Below are positions 1 through 9,076 of a stretch of DNA of 64,000 nt, piece after piece. Position numbers and translations under genes: made by a program. The notes under the pieces were generated by a model that ran no database searches, was not told where the DNA came from, and saw only the letters and a program-made list of their open reading frames with translations. Position 1 is the first letter of the stretch; the number at the start of each line of letters is the position of its first letter. The DNA comes from Flavobacterium caseinilyticum. GTDB lineage: Bacteria; Bacteroidota; Bacteroidia; Flavobacteriales; Flavobacteriaceae. The DNA is taken from contig NZ_SMFM01000006.1 of assembly GCF_004349085.1 (NCBI RefSeq), forward strand, positions 1 to 64,000, given 5' to 3'.

Positions 1-364
1 CAGACTTTCTACGGGTTGAACTTTATATTTTACCCAAAGAAATAATAAAAAGAAAACCAAGGTAGGACGTGCTGGATGAGCCTGTCCAAAAGACTACGGC
101 ATAATGGTTTGCTCGTTCCTCACAAACCACCCTTCGGGACTTATTCCGTTTCCTTTTGTCCTGTCTGCATCCCGTCCTTTGAAATTGCTTTCTTTTTCTT
201 TTTTCCGATTTTCTGTTTTCTTTGGAAAAGATATTTTTATTGGTTTTGTGAGGCTCAATTATCTTTTCAAGGTTTGTCTGAAATAAAATCGCAAAGTTTC
301 CGGAAAAACCATAAAAGCATTTTTACATTTTATGCTTTTAAAAACACTTATGCAAATAGGCAAA
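1..364. other. gene-free stretch
   Basis: No convincing gene is seen. Short open frames here are rich in Phe and Cys, have no recognisable domain, and run into the 8-bp repeat array that follows. A poly-T rich block lies around 190-240. Confidence 0.5.
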
Positions 365-508
365 TACCTGCAGGCTTGCACACCTGAATACCTGCAAGCC
401 TGCAGTCCAACATACTTGCATGCTTGCATACTTGTATACTTGTATACTTGTATACTTGAATGCCTGTATTTCCTCATGCTTGCTTACTTGCATCCCTGCA
501 TACTTGAG
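365..508. repeat. tandem array of an 8-bp repeat, 18 units
   Basis: The block divides exactly into 18 consecutive octamers of the form TACYTGCA/TACTTGTA (for example TACCTGCA, GGCTTGCA, TACTTGTA three times in a row, TACTTGAA, TACTTGCA, TACTTGAG). The unit length never changes although single bases do. Because 24 bp equals 8 codons, both strands stay open through the array and give Tyr/Leu/Cys-rich or Tyr/Lys/Gln-rich frames. These are probably not real proteins. Function unknown. Confidence 0.9.
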
Positions 509-667
509 CCTTTTCTTGAAAGAAAATATTTTAAGATACAACTCAATTATTGCATCATATAACTCTCCGCAGTCTCCTGCTTAAACAATAACACTGCCGT
601 ATGAGAAGGATCCGATTTATTTAGATATATCTTTAAAATAAATTACTTTATAACCATTACAATAAAA

Positions 668-686
668 AAAGGGCCTCAAGCCCTTT
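668..686. terminator. short GC hairpin
   Basis: AAAGGGC, loop CTCAA, GCCCTTT. It is preceded by an A-run, so on the minus strand it reads as a hairpin followed by U residues. It may be a second terminator beyond the S9 peptidase operon. Confidence 0.5.
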
Positions 687-796
687 CCATTAAAACCATA
701 TCCAATAATATTTTCGCAGGAAAATAGCAAGTTGTGTTTTGAGCTGCTTGAAATACTTTCCGCAGCTCAAAACCACTTGCCCTTGCAGGGGGCTGG

Positions 797-821
797 AAAA
801 CGCCTCCAAAGTCGGCGTTTT
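797..821. terminator. hairpin AAAACGCC/GGCGTTTT
   Basis: Perfect 8-bp arms around a 9-nt loop, ending in T on both strands. It is a possible bidirectional terminator in the gap downstream of the minus-strand peptidase. Confidence 0.5.
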
Positions 822-853
822 ATTAAAATTATAAATGGATTTACGATTAACGA

Positions 854-884
854 ATAAGTGCAGTTTTTTCAAACTGCACTTATT
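854..884 (-). terminator. terminator of the susC-susD-peptidase operon
   Basis: Arms ATAAGTGCAGTTT and AAACTGCACTTAT form a long perfect stem just after the stop codon of the minus-strand peptidase gene. It is the likely transcription stop of the operon. Confidence 0.75.
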
Positions 885-889
885 TATTT

Positions 890-3472
890 TTAGTCCTTTA
901 AATATTGGTCAAACCAATCGGTAATTCGTTTTGTAAGGTCCATTTTATTCTCCTTGATTACAATTACATGCTGGTCTTTTGGATATACTAATAAAACATT
1001 CTTTTTCTTGGCTCTCCTCAATGCATTATAAAAAAGTAAACTCTGTTCGTAGGGTAAATTAGTCTCCATTTTACCCACCCAAGACAGTAACGGTGTAGTT
1101 ACATTATCTGCATAAAGTATTGGTGAATTTTTTAGGTACAACTCTTTGTCCTCAAAAATAGATTTTCCTATTCTCCATTGTTGCGATTCACTTCTCCATA
1201 ATTCTGGGATATTGAGACTTTTTGAGTTGCTAAAATACCAACTTACCATGTCTGAAATTGCTGCACCCGACACTGCAGCTGCAAAAATTTTCGATTTTGT
1301 AATGATGTAATTTGTTTCATAACCTCCGAAAGAATGCCCTATCAAACCAATACGCTTTGTGTCAATCATTCCTGTTTTTACAACGGCATTGTTTGCAGCA
1401 ACAACACAATCCAGTGCACTATTTCCGGTTTCTCCTTCAAAATATTTCACATCAGGCATTAGTACAAAATAATTCTGTTGCACAAAATGTTTTACATTAA
1501 AACCGGTATCGTTGTATAAAGTCGGAATGCAATATTCGTACAGTGCGTTCGTGATTTGCGAGTACACATTGATTATCATTGGATATTTTTTGCCTACTTC
1601 ATAATTTACCGGATAATATAATAATCCTTGCAGTTTGTCTCCTTTTGAATTCGAAAATGAAATTAGTTCTACCTTTCCTTGATTAAAGTTTTTATCATGA
1701 TTATTGCTTTCAAACAGAACTTTATTTACACCGTTTTTAAATGATACAATTCTGGGAGACTGATTATGCGATTGTTCTCGATAGACATACACTTCATTAT
1801 TGGCTCTGCGCAATTCATCTGATTTTGTATCATTGTTTGCTACTGGAGTTAAATTGTTGGGTGTAGAAACTAATTCAAATTGTTGTACTTTGGTGGTCGC
1901 ATTTCTTGATGAAACGATTAAATCATTAGTCGCATTAATTTCAGTGAGAGCCCAACCATTGTAATTATCATTTCCTATTTGCTTTATGTTCGCACCATCT
2001 ACAGTGAAGTAAGTACCGCTTTCTCGTCCATTTGTAATGCGTTTTAGTTTATTTGTTTTGATGTGAAATTGATAGACATCAAATTCGTCTTGTAACAAAA
2101 GGTATTCTCCATTATCACTCCATCCTTTTATTCCAAAAATATGTGGTCTTGTTATGTACTTTAAATCATTTGAAACCCATTCGGAACCCGTAGGTGGCAC
2201 AATTGACACTGTAGATTGTGTTTTTATATTGTACAGCCACCAATTTTTATCTCTAAAATAGCATATGTACGCTCCATTTGGAGAAAAAGACAATAAGTAA
2301 TTTTCACCAGGTTGCTTTTCTAAAAATAGCTTTTTGGTACCATCAGCCAGATTGTACAAGAAATAGTCAACCTCACCATAGCGCTTAAAATGAGGTGCAT
2401 ATGCAGTTGGATTGTAAAGTAATGCAACTGATTTACTGCCGTTAAGCTGTACAAAAGGAAGTTCTTTACTTGTAATCGTATTCCAGCGCTTTTCTTCAAT
2501 AAACCAAACCGATAAAGTGGAATACCCTTCTAAATTTTCCCTACTTGCTTTTGGGTAAATCCATAAATCTTCTGTATCCCAAACCTCAACATCGCCTTTT
2601 TTTGGTGTTGCCTCTTCTTTGAGGTTCGCGATTCCAAAAAACACCCTTTTACCATCACTTGAAATTTTGAAAGATTTTGTGGTAACAATTTCATGCTTTT
2701 CAGGAAAATTTAAGAATGATTTTGGTTCAAAGGTTTGAATACTTTTATCTTGGGTTTTGTAGAAGTTCAGTTTTGTGTATTTCCCGTTGATGCCCTCTTC
2801 AAGCCAAAAAACACCTTTTCCATATTCTGCTAATGTCAGACCAGATAATTTGTTTTGCGTTGTGTGATATTCTGTTTTTTGGTTTGTCCTAAGATTTATT
2901 GTTCCGAAACTACTTTTCCCTTTATGGTTACTTAGATAAGTCAGGATATTATTAAGCTGATCCAATTGGTATTCCGTTACATTTGGAAGTTGGATGATTT
3001 CTTTATTTTTGATATTCCTTATTATTAATTCCCCATCATTGGAATAGCTCACAATAATTTTTCCGCTGTTGGCAAATTCAAAAGCAGCACTATTCGCTAT
3101 AACAGTACTTTCACTACTTTCTAAGTTGGTTACTATTACTTTATCTCCTTGAAAGGCACCAAATGCAATTTCACCGCCAAATTTGCCTTGTGTTCCTAGT
3201 GGAAAACTAAATCCAATCTTTTTCTGCGTATGTTTTACAAATAATGTATCTGAACCATTGCTGTACTGCATATCAAATGATATCCAGTTTCCTTTCTGGG
3301 AAATAGCTCTGTTTTCTAATTTGCCCCACCTTTCATACTCTGCTTCAGCAATATTCTTTTTGGAATTACCCTGCCCGTAAATAGAGCAGGATATTACTAT
3401 CCAAATTGTCAAAATTGTTTTTTTACAAGAATAACTGAAAGTGATAGTACTATTGTTTTTTAATAGCTTCAT
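890..3472 (-). CDS. S9 family peptidase (prolyl oligopeptidase type), secreted
   Basis: A protein of about 860 aa with an N-terminal hydrophobic signal segment (TILTIWIVISCSIYGQG), a long beta-propeller-like region, and a C-terminal alpha/beta hydrolase domain. The nucleophile motif is GHSFGGYE and the late His lies in YPKDQHVI. The start at 3472 was chosen because it lies four bases after the susD stop and leads straight into the signal peptide; a frame-open extension to 3517 overlaps susD and adds a charged leader. The usual catalytic Asp (pattern GxxDxxVP) is Glu here (GKMETNLP). Last gene of the operon. It probably cleaves peptides at the cell surface or in the periplasm for the SusCD transporter. 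Class is certain, substrate unknown. Confidence 0.9.
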   Translation of the reverse strand: MKLLKNNSTITFSYSCKKTILTIWIVISCSIYGQGNSKKNIAEAEYERWGKLENRAISQKGNWISFDMQYSNGSDTLFVKHTQKKIGFSFPLGTQGKFGGEIAFGAFQGDKVIVTNLESSESTVIANSAAFEFANSGKIIVSYSNDGELIIRNIKNKEIIQLPNVTEYQLDQLNNILTYLSNHKGKSSFGTINLRTNQKTEYHTTQNKLSGLTLAEYGKGVFWLEEGINGKYTKLNFYKTQDKSIQTFEPKSFLNFPEKHEIVTTKSFKISSDGKRVFFGIANLKEEATPKKGDVEVWDTEDLWIYPKASRENLEGYSTLSVWFIEEKRWNTITSKELPFVQLNGSKSVALLYNPTAYAPHFKRYGEVDYFLYNLADGTKKLFLEKQPGENYLLSFSPNGAYICYFRDKNWWLYNIKTQSTVSIVPPTGSEWVSNDLKYITRPHIFGIKGWSDNGEYLLLQDEFDVYQFHIKTNKLKRITNGRESGTYFTVDGANIKQIGNDNYNGWALTEINATNDLIVSSRNATTKVQQFELVSTPNNLTPVANNDTKSDELRRANNEVYVYREQSHNQSPRIVSFKNGVNKVLFESNNHDKNFNQGKVELISFSNSKGDKLQGLLYYPVNYEVGKKYPMIINVYSQITNALYEYCIPTLYNDTGFNVKHFVQQNYFVLMPDVKYFEGETGNSALDCVVAANNAVVKTGMIDTKRIGLIGHSFGGYETNYIITKSKIFAAAVSGAAISDMVSWYFSNSKSLNIPELWRSESQQWRIGKSIFEDKELYLKNSPILYADNVTTPLLSWVGKMETNLPYEQSLLFYNALRRAKKKNVLLVYPKDQHVIVIKENKMDLTKRITDWFDQYLKD

Positions 3473-3476
3473 AACT

Positions 3477-4886
3477 TTAATATCCTGTGTTTTGCGGTTG
3501 TAAATTTGGATTTGCATTCAATTCTAGCTCTGGAATAGGCCACAAAATATCTGAACTGTTCCAACCTGATTTTGACACAGATAGTATTCCATCGGCTGTT
3601 CCACTGCGCTTTAAATCAAAAAAGCGATGGCCGTGTTCCGTAAAAAACTCAAATCTTCGTTGTTTTTGAATTTCAGACAAAATTTCAGTGGCGATAGATG
3701 ATGTAGTTATTGGTAATCCTGCGGTCGTTCTTATTTTATTTAAATCTTCTTTTGCACCCGCTAAATCACCTTGTTTTGCTCTTGCCTCGGCTCTAATCAA
3801 ATATTGTTCTGCTAAGCGCAACACAATAGAATATTCCTGCGAACTTGTTGTTGCGGTGCGCAGTTTGTATTTATTGGGATGATTCCAAGTATTTAGTCCG
3901 GCGGTAACTGACTTTGTCCAATTCACTTTGCGTTGGTCGCCTGTTTCAAATGCATTCATAAAATCGGTACGAAGCGCACAAACTGGTGGCGGTCCTGATA
4001 CGAAAATAAAAGTTGTACCTTCATTACTGTTTCGTACCGCTGTTGCTGATGCTAATTGCCAAATAGTAGTTTTACTATTTCTTAGAAAAATTTTGTTTAA
4101 ATCCGTTTCCCAAGCATAAAGCGGACTATTGATAACAGTAGTTGCTTCATTTGCTGCTTCTGTATTTTTATTCATGTATAAATATACTCTGGCCAGCATG
4201 GCTTTGGCCACCATTTTATTGGGTTTGGCACGATCCGAAGAACTATAATTTTCAGGCAATCTAGTACTAGCACTTTCTAAATCCTTCGCGATTGCTGCAT
4301 AGACTTCATCAGCAGCACTACGCGTAACTTTTCTATTAATTTCATAATTGGTTCCTGTAATATAGGGGATGCTACCATAAATTTGCAACAGATAAAAATG
4401 CACGAGAGCACGAACGAATAGTGCTTCACCCGACACTCTATTTTTAACCGCAATAGGTAAATCAGTCGAATTTTCAATACCTTGAATAACCGAATTTGCG
4501 TTATATATTTGACTATAGCTTGAAGTCCAAAGTGACGCCACAGTAGCATTGTCAGCCGTAAGCGCATTGTTGTAAATAGGTAGCGAAATTGTAGAGTTGG
4601 TATAATCTTGTAATTCATCCGCGTACAATCCCATTCTAACAGATGCACCAGTAGGTAATCCAGATAGGATGCCGCCGTCACGAAGTTGTGCATAGATTTG
4701 TGCCATTGCTGCATTTGCTGTCAATTCACTTTCAAAAACTGTAGTTCCTGTAAGCTGAGAATTCGGTAATGGAACCTCTACAAATTCACTACAGGAACTT
4801 GAAGACAGTATTAGTGCCAAAACCAAAAGAATGCGATACACCTGAAATGGCTTTGTTTGTACCGTTATAAATTGTAAATTTTTCAT
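3477..4886 (-). CDS. RagB/SusD family outer-membrane lipoprotein
   Basis: 469 aa. An N-terminal hydrophobic stretch ends in a lipobox-like LSSSSC, so the mature protein should be a lipoprotein. Helical TPR-type segments (ALFVRALVHFYLLQIYGSIPYI; RLAEQYLIRAEARAKQGDLAGAKEDLNKIR) and the C-terminal signature RRFEFFTEHGHRFFDLKR are typical of SusD/RagB. The family forms a lid on the SusC barrel and captures the substrate. It lies 18 bp downstream of susC and directly upstream of the S9 peptidase. Pairing with a peptidase rather than glycosidases suggests a peptide substrate, as in RagAB; this is inference. Confidence 0.95.
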   Translation of the reverse strand: MKNLQFITVQTKPFQVYRILLVLALILSSSSCSEFVEVPLPNSQLTGTTVFESELTANAAMAQIYAQLRDGGILSGLPTGASVRMGLYADELQDYTNSTISLPIYNNALTADNATVASLWTSSYSQIYNANSVIQGIENSTDLPIAVKNRVSGEALFVRALVHFYLLQIYGSIPYITGTNYEINRKVTRSAADEVYAAIAKDLESASTRLPENYSSSDRAKPNKMVAKAMLARVYLYMNKNTEAANEATTVINSPLYAWETDLNKIFLRNSKTTIWQLASATAVRNSNEGTTFIFVSGPPPVCALRTDFMNAFETGDQRKVNWTKSVTAGLNTWNHPNKYKLRTATTSSQEYSIVLRLAEQYLIRAEARAKQGDLAGAKEDLNKIRTTAGLPITTSSIATEILSEIQKQRRFEFFTEHGHRFFDLKRSGTADGILSVSKSGWNSSDILWPIPELELNANPNLQPQNTGY

Positions 4887-4904
4887 ATTACTATTTTTTG
4901 AGGA

Positions 4905-7898
4905 TTAAAAGTTTAATGTCATTCCGCCACTGATCACTTTTAGCGGAGGGAGGAATCCTGAGAACTTAAACTCGGGATCACCTGCTTTGTAAGATGTAAA
5001 TGTCAGTAGGTTTTGACCTTGAATAAAAAGTTTACATTTTACATTAGTGGTCGCTTGTAACGGAATATCATAGGAAAGTGATATATTTTTTAGTCTGATA
5101 AAAGAGCCGTCTGTAATTACAGCATCACTTTCTATGTACCTATAATAGGTGCTTACCGCAGCACCATTTAGTCCCGTAGTGTGCAGTTGCGAACTGCTTT
5201 GATCCCCAATTTGCTGCCAAGCATCGCCAATAGTGTTGCTTTGGTTTACTGGACCACCTCCCGGAACATTTGAAATGTAATCGTAATTATCTCTTTTTAC
5301 GAACTGCAATAAAAAATCCAATTGCCAATTTTTATAGTCCAATTGGTTTTGGATGCCTCCAAAATATTTAGGAGATAAGTCCTTACTAATTTGCTTGTCG
5401 CCTGCTGTTATGCTTCCATCCCCATTTAAATCTTCAAAATCGTATAATCCTGTTTGTGGATTAACACCTTTGCTTTGGTATAATTTTACAATATCAATGG
5501 ATTGTCCAATCACATACCGATTTGCAAAAGTGGAACCTGAAAGATTCGGAAAAGAAAGTAATTTATTTTTTGCAACGGCCACATTGAAGTTCGTTGACCA
5601 TTTAAAAGAGTTTGAATCAATATTTAGGGTTCTTACGGAAAATTCAAAACCTGAATTTTCAACGGTAGCATCAAGATTCGCATTCAATGACAAGAAACCT
5701 GTTGTAGCTGGCATAGGAATACCCACCAATTGATCCGACGAACGATTCCTATACAACGCTAGCGTGCTAAAAATTCTGTCTTTAAAAAAACCAGTTTCTA
5801 AAGCTAATTCTAGTTTACGATTGGTTTCCCATCCAAAATCGGCATTATAAAGTCGTGTAGGTTGTAACCCAATTATGCCCTGATAATTTGCACCAGTTGT
5901 ACCGTAGGTATCATAAAACTGATAATCTCCAATTTGATCATTGCCCGTAGTTCCATAACTAAAACGGAGTTTTCCAAAACTCATTTTACTATTTTCTGGA
6001 TTGAATTTTTCTTTGCTAAAAATCCATGCAGCACCAATAGCACCAAAATTAGCATATTGTTTGCCTGGTCCAAATCGGCTGGATCCATCCCGACGACCTG
6101 TAAAGTTTAAAAAGTATTTTTCGTTGTAACTGTAATTGATGCGACCAAAAAAAGCTTGATAACGGTATAAAAAGGTATCGCTATTGGTTGTGTTTTTTGT
6201 AATTGCAGAAGCTAAGTTGTTAATCAGATTGTTGTTTGCAAAACCAATACCCGATTGGAATAGGCGTTCTGTACGTTGCTGTTGGCTTGTCATCCCCAGT
6301 AGCACATCAAATTTGTGGTTTCCAAAATTTTTGAAACCTCTTAGTTGTGGCTCTATAATCCATGATTGTCTGCTGGTAAGGTTTAAGTACAGTAAGGAAT
6401 TGTCACTCCCAACTTCATAAACAGGATTGTAAATGGTGGATGGTATCGTTCTAACTTCCTTGGTTTTTAAATCGGTAAAACCAAAATTTGATTTTATTTC
6501 TAAACCTGGAAGTAGTTCATAAGACAACACGCTGTTGGCCACCAAGTCATTGGTGTTCGCACGGTAGGTACTTTTTAGAGGTGCCAAAGGATTTTCGAAG
6601 GTATCATTTTCCCAGTTTAAATTACCATTTGAATCGTAGAGTGCGGGAGCGTTTGGTGCCAAATAACGCGCTGTTAACGTCAAATCTGTCGCTGCTTGTA
6701 GATTATCTTGTGCCATGTAATTTCCCGAAAAAGAGATTTTGAATTTCTTATCTAAAGAAGTGTGGTTTATTGAGCTAAGAATCCCTCCTTTAATGTACCT
6801 GAAATCTCCCGGAAGGACTGTTCCTTCGGTTCTGTAGTTCCCACTAATCAAGAATTGCGTTGTTTCACTACCACCAGAGATACTGGTTCTAAAGTCATTG
6901 ATTGTTGCTGAACCGCCTAATAATTCCTTTTGCCAATTGGTATATCGAGTTTGATCCCAAGTTCCATTTACATCATAATCGGTATCCGAGATTGGAATTC
7001 CATCATTGATAAATGCTTGTTTACGCATCAACAGATACTGCTGCGTATTCATCAGTTCTACAAATTTAGTAGCTGTACCAACGGCTGTTGAGGCAGTTAC
7101 TGAAATGTTTGTTTTACCCGATTTTCCTTTTTTTCGAGTAATTAATACCACACCATTTGCTCCCCTTGAGCCATAAATTGCCGTTGCATCGGCATCTTTT
7201 AATACTTCAATGCTTTCTATATCATTGGGATTAACACTGTTGAGCGGGCTAGCTTGGCTTGGTAATCCCGTTGAAGTGTTCGTACTTCCTATAGACTCGT
7301 TTGAATAGGGAACTCCATCAATAATGTATAATGGTTCATTTCCATCTAGTCGAATGCTGTTGCGACCTCTAATTTTAATTTGGAAACCACCGCCGGGAGT
7401 TCCCCCATCTTGAATGATATTGACACCTGCCAATCTTCCTTGCATCGCTGCTAGTACGTTTGTGACAGGTTGCTTGTCAATGTCTTTTGCAGTAATTCTT
7501 GCAATACTTCCTGTTTGCTCTTTTTCTTTAATAGAATAATATCCAGCATTTATAACGATTTCCTCTAAAGTAGTTGCATCTTCAGTCAATTTTACATTGA
7601 TAGTTACTTGATTTGCAACTACAATTTGAATTGTTTTATAGCCTAGATAGGAAAAAAACAAAACATCATTCTCCGCTGCTAGTATGGTGTAGTTTCCATT
7701 TTCATCAGAAAATGCTGTTGTTGGCTTATTTTTAACCTTTATGGTTACACCAGGAACTGTGTTGGTATCATCGGTAATTTTACCTTTGATAGATCGTGTT
7801 TGCGCATTCAATCCTGTTATGAAGCACAGGAAAAGGATGCAGGACAGTTTGGACAGTTGTGTTGTTGTCCAAAACTTCAAAAATGATTTTTTTTTCAT
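4905..7898 (-). CDS. SusC/RagA family TonB-linked outer-membrane transporter
   Basis: 997 aa. Signal peptide, then a carboxypeptidase-regulatory-like beta-sandwich (about residues 33-115, TRSIKGKITDDTNTVPGVTI), a TonB plug (about 125-255, with the family signatures ITAKDIDKQPVTNVLAAMQG, IRGRNSIRL, YIIDGVPY and GANGVVLITRKKG) and a beta-barrel ending in aromatic-rich strands (final NF). It is the energised importer partner of the SusD protein encoded next. First gene of the operon, with a long gene-free region upstream. No anti-sigma or hybrid sensor gene is adjacent, so regulation cannot be read from the sequence. Confidence 0.95.
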   Translation of the reverse strand: MKKKSFLKFWTTTQLSKLSCILFLCFITGLNAQTRSIKGKITDDTNTVPGVTIKVKNKPTTAFSDENGNYTILAAENDVLFFSYLGYKTIQIVVANQVTINVKLTEDATTLEEIVINAGYYSIKEKEQTGSIARITAKDIDKQPVTNVLAAMQGRLAGVNIIQDGGTPGGGFQIKIRGRNSIRLDGNEPLYIIDGVPYSNESIGSTNTSTGLPSQASPLNSVNPNDIESIEVLKDADATAIYGSRGANGVVLITRKKGKSGKTNISVTASTAVGTATKFVELMNTQQYLLMRKQAFINDGIPISDTDYDVNGTWDQTRYTNWQKELLGGSATINDFRTSISGGSETTQFLISGNYRTEGTVLPGDFRYIKGGILSSINHTSLDKKFKISFSGNYMAQDNLQAATDLTLTARYLAPNAPALYDSNGNLNWENDTFENPLAPLKSTYRANTNDLVANSVLSYELLPGLEIKSNFGFTDLKTKEVRTIPSTIYNPVYEVGSDNSLLYLNLTSRQSWIIEPQLRGFKNFGNHKFDVLLGMTSQQQRTERLFQSGIGFANNNLINNLASAITKNTTNSDTFLYRYQAFFGRINYSYNEKYFLNFTGRRDGSSRFGPGKQYANFGAIGAAWIFSKEKFNPENSKMSFGKLRFSYGTTGNDQIGDYQFYDTYGTTGANYQGIIGLQPTRLYNADFGWETNRKLELALETGFFKDRIFSTLALYRNRSSDQLVGIPMPATTGFLSLNANLDATVENSGFEFSVRTLNIDSNSFKWSTNFNVAVAKNKLLSFPNLSGSTFANRYVIGQSIDIVKLYQSKGVNPQTGLYDFEDLNGDGSITAGDKQISKDLSPKYFGGIQNQLDYKNWQLDFLLQFVKRDNYDYISNVPGGGPVNQSNTIGDAWQQIGDQSSSQLHTTGLNGAAVSTYYRYIESDAVITDGSFIRLKNISLSYDIPLQATTNVKCKLFIQGQNLLTFTSYKAGDPEFKFSGFLPPLKVISGGMTLNF

Positions 7899-7940
7899 AC
7901 TTTTGAATTGGTTAAATGAGACTTCGGTTTAGTTTGCTTT

Positions 7941-7987
7941 GGTCCTCTATTCGTCCGGCAAGAAGAGTTAGAGGGCCTTTTTTTGTG
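7941..7987. terminator. hairpin with T-tail upstream of susC
   Basis: GGTCCTCTA pairs with TAGAGGGCC (one G.T) and is followed by TTTTTTT on the plus strand. As a plus-strand terminator it would stop transcription heading into susC; on the minus strand it would lie in the susC leader. Which role is real is unclear. Confidence 0.5.
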
Positions 7988-8339
7988 ATTAGCCTTGAAA
8001 GAAGTAAGGCATAGATTTTTATTTTTTAAGTCATAGGCGTTATCTGTATATTATTAGGTGTTGTCACATCTAAGCAAGCTGTGTGATGTGAAGATAAATA
8101 GTTATTTTTCTTAGTTATTGCTGTTTATATAAAACATTGCAGCCATAAAGCCAACAAATTATCAGTGTAATGAAAGCTAGAATTAAAGTAGCTTTTATAG
8201 TTTTATAGTATTTCATCTTTTCGTTGTTCGTTTATTATCTTTTAATTTATTATTTCGATTTGCGCTATTGCTTTACCACAGATCTTGAGAGCACTCTTTT
8301 TTTGGGTGCAAAAGCTTTTGAATTTATATTGTTTATTTA

Positions 8340-8391
8340 GGAAAGTACACTGCCGTTGCCAGTTGCAGCCCAACTCAGGCAGTGCGTTTCC
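8340..8391. repeat. imperfect palindrome
   Basis: Nested pairs GGAAA/TTTCC, CACTGCC/GGCAGTG and AGTT/AACT around a 7-nt loop. Compact enough to fold as an RNA or single-strand DNA hairpin. Function unknown. Confidence 0.6.
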
Positions 8392-8505
8392 AAACTAACT
8401 AATTCAATACGTTAATTGGTCTGCGAAACTGAAAAAAGAAGATTTGCTAAGAATAAAAGGGAGTAACTTTTGCGCATAAAAAAGGCATGGAACTCAGCTT
8501 ACTGC

Positions 8506-8612
8506 ACTAGAGGTATTGGCCATACCTTACCACAAATAAGTGAGCCCACGCCTATAGACGTGAGCATCATACTTATCATCTCGTGGTAATTTGAAAAGGC
8601 CAATTTTCTAGT
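8506..8612. repeat. nested imperfect palindrome, about 107 bp
   Basis: Five paired blocks occur in order: ACTAGA/TCTAGT, TTGGCC/GGCCAA, TTACCAC/GTGGTAA, ATAAGT/ACTTAT and CACG/CGTG, separated by unpaired bulges. This architecture resembles a folded attC or a structured RNA, but the GTT/AAC core sites of an attC are missing. Confidence 0.6.
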
Positions 8613-8784
8613 ACGAGATTCAAAGCGAATGCTTCAATGTTTTTGAAGTGTCGCAAAAATATTAAATTTTATCAAGTAACCAATTTATTATTAATTGTTA
8701 CTCTATGACAAATATAACAAATAAAATGATTTTGTTATAAGTTCTTATAACTTTTTTAAAAATTATTTTTAGTCCTTTTGTAAA

Positions 8785-9027
8785 ATGAGTAAGAAAAAAG
8801 ACAAAAGATTGATTCAATTTGGAGCGCACTTGAGGAGTGTTAGAAAAGAATTGGGCTTAAGTCAAGATTTTGTTGCAACCAATAGTAATTTGACAAAGAG
8901 CAATATTAGTGAAATTGAGAATGGAAATAGAAACTTAGCTTTTACTACTTTTTTAGAGTTGGCAAAGGGTTTAGGGATCGATCCAAAAAAATTACTTGAT
9001 TATCGAATTGATTTAAACAAAGAATAA
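8785..9027 (+). CDS. XRE family helix-turn-helix transcriptional regulator
   Basis: 80 aa, almost entirely one HTH_3 domain: FGAHLRSVRKELGLSQDFVA, then SNISEIENGNRNLAFTTFLE and LAKGLGIDPKKLL. There is no further ligand or protease domain. It stands alone with its own terminator, divergent from the susC operon and just before the cassette array. Small single-domain XRE proteins often regulate themselves or adjacent mobile DNA; the target here is not visible. Confidence 0.9.
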   Translation: MSKKKDKRLIQFGAHLRSVRKELGLSQDFVATNSNLTKSNISEIENGNRNLAFTTFLELAKGLGIDPKKLLDYRIDLNKE

Positions 9028-9050
9028 CAAATTAATCTTAATACCACTGA

Positions 9051-9076
9051 AAAAAGATGCTTAGGCATCTTTTTTT
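9051..9076 (+). terminator. terminator of the XRE gene
   Basis: AAAAAGATGC, loop TTAG, GCATCTTTTT, followed by more T. It starts 24 bases after the stop codon. Confidence 0.85.

Larger units (their letters stand above)
7988..8784. other. gene-free region with large imperfect palindromes
   Basis: About 800 bases without a plausible gene between susC and the XRE gene. It holds three strong inverted repeats: TCACATC...GATGTGA near 8070-8095, a bulged hairpin at 8340-8391, and a nested one at 8506-8612. The last 150 bases before 8785 are AT-rich and should hold the XRE promoter. The structured part could be a long 5' leader of susC, a small RNA gene or a degenerate mobile element. Confidence 0.5.

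Noticed and set aside
76..562. short frames on both strands over the octamer repeats
   Set aside because: Explained by the 8-bp repeat (24 bp = 8 codons) and by T-rich sequence; no homologous feature visible.
3473..3517. longer N-terminus for the S9 peptidase
   Set aside because: It would overlap susD and place 15 polar residues before the signal peptide; the ATG at 3472 fits better.
8506..8612. an attC site in front of the array
   Set aside because: It folds like one, but there is no AAC/GTT core pair at its ends.
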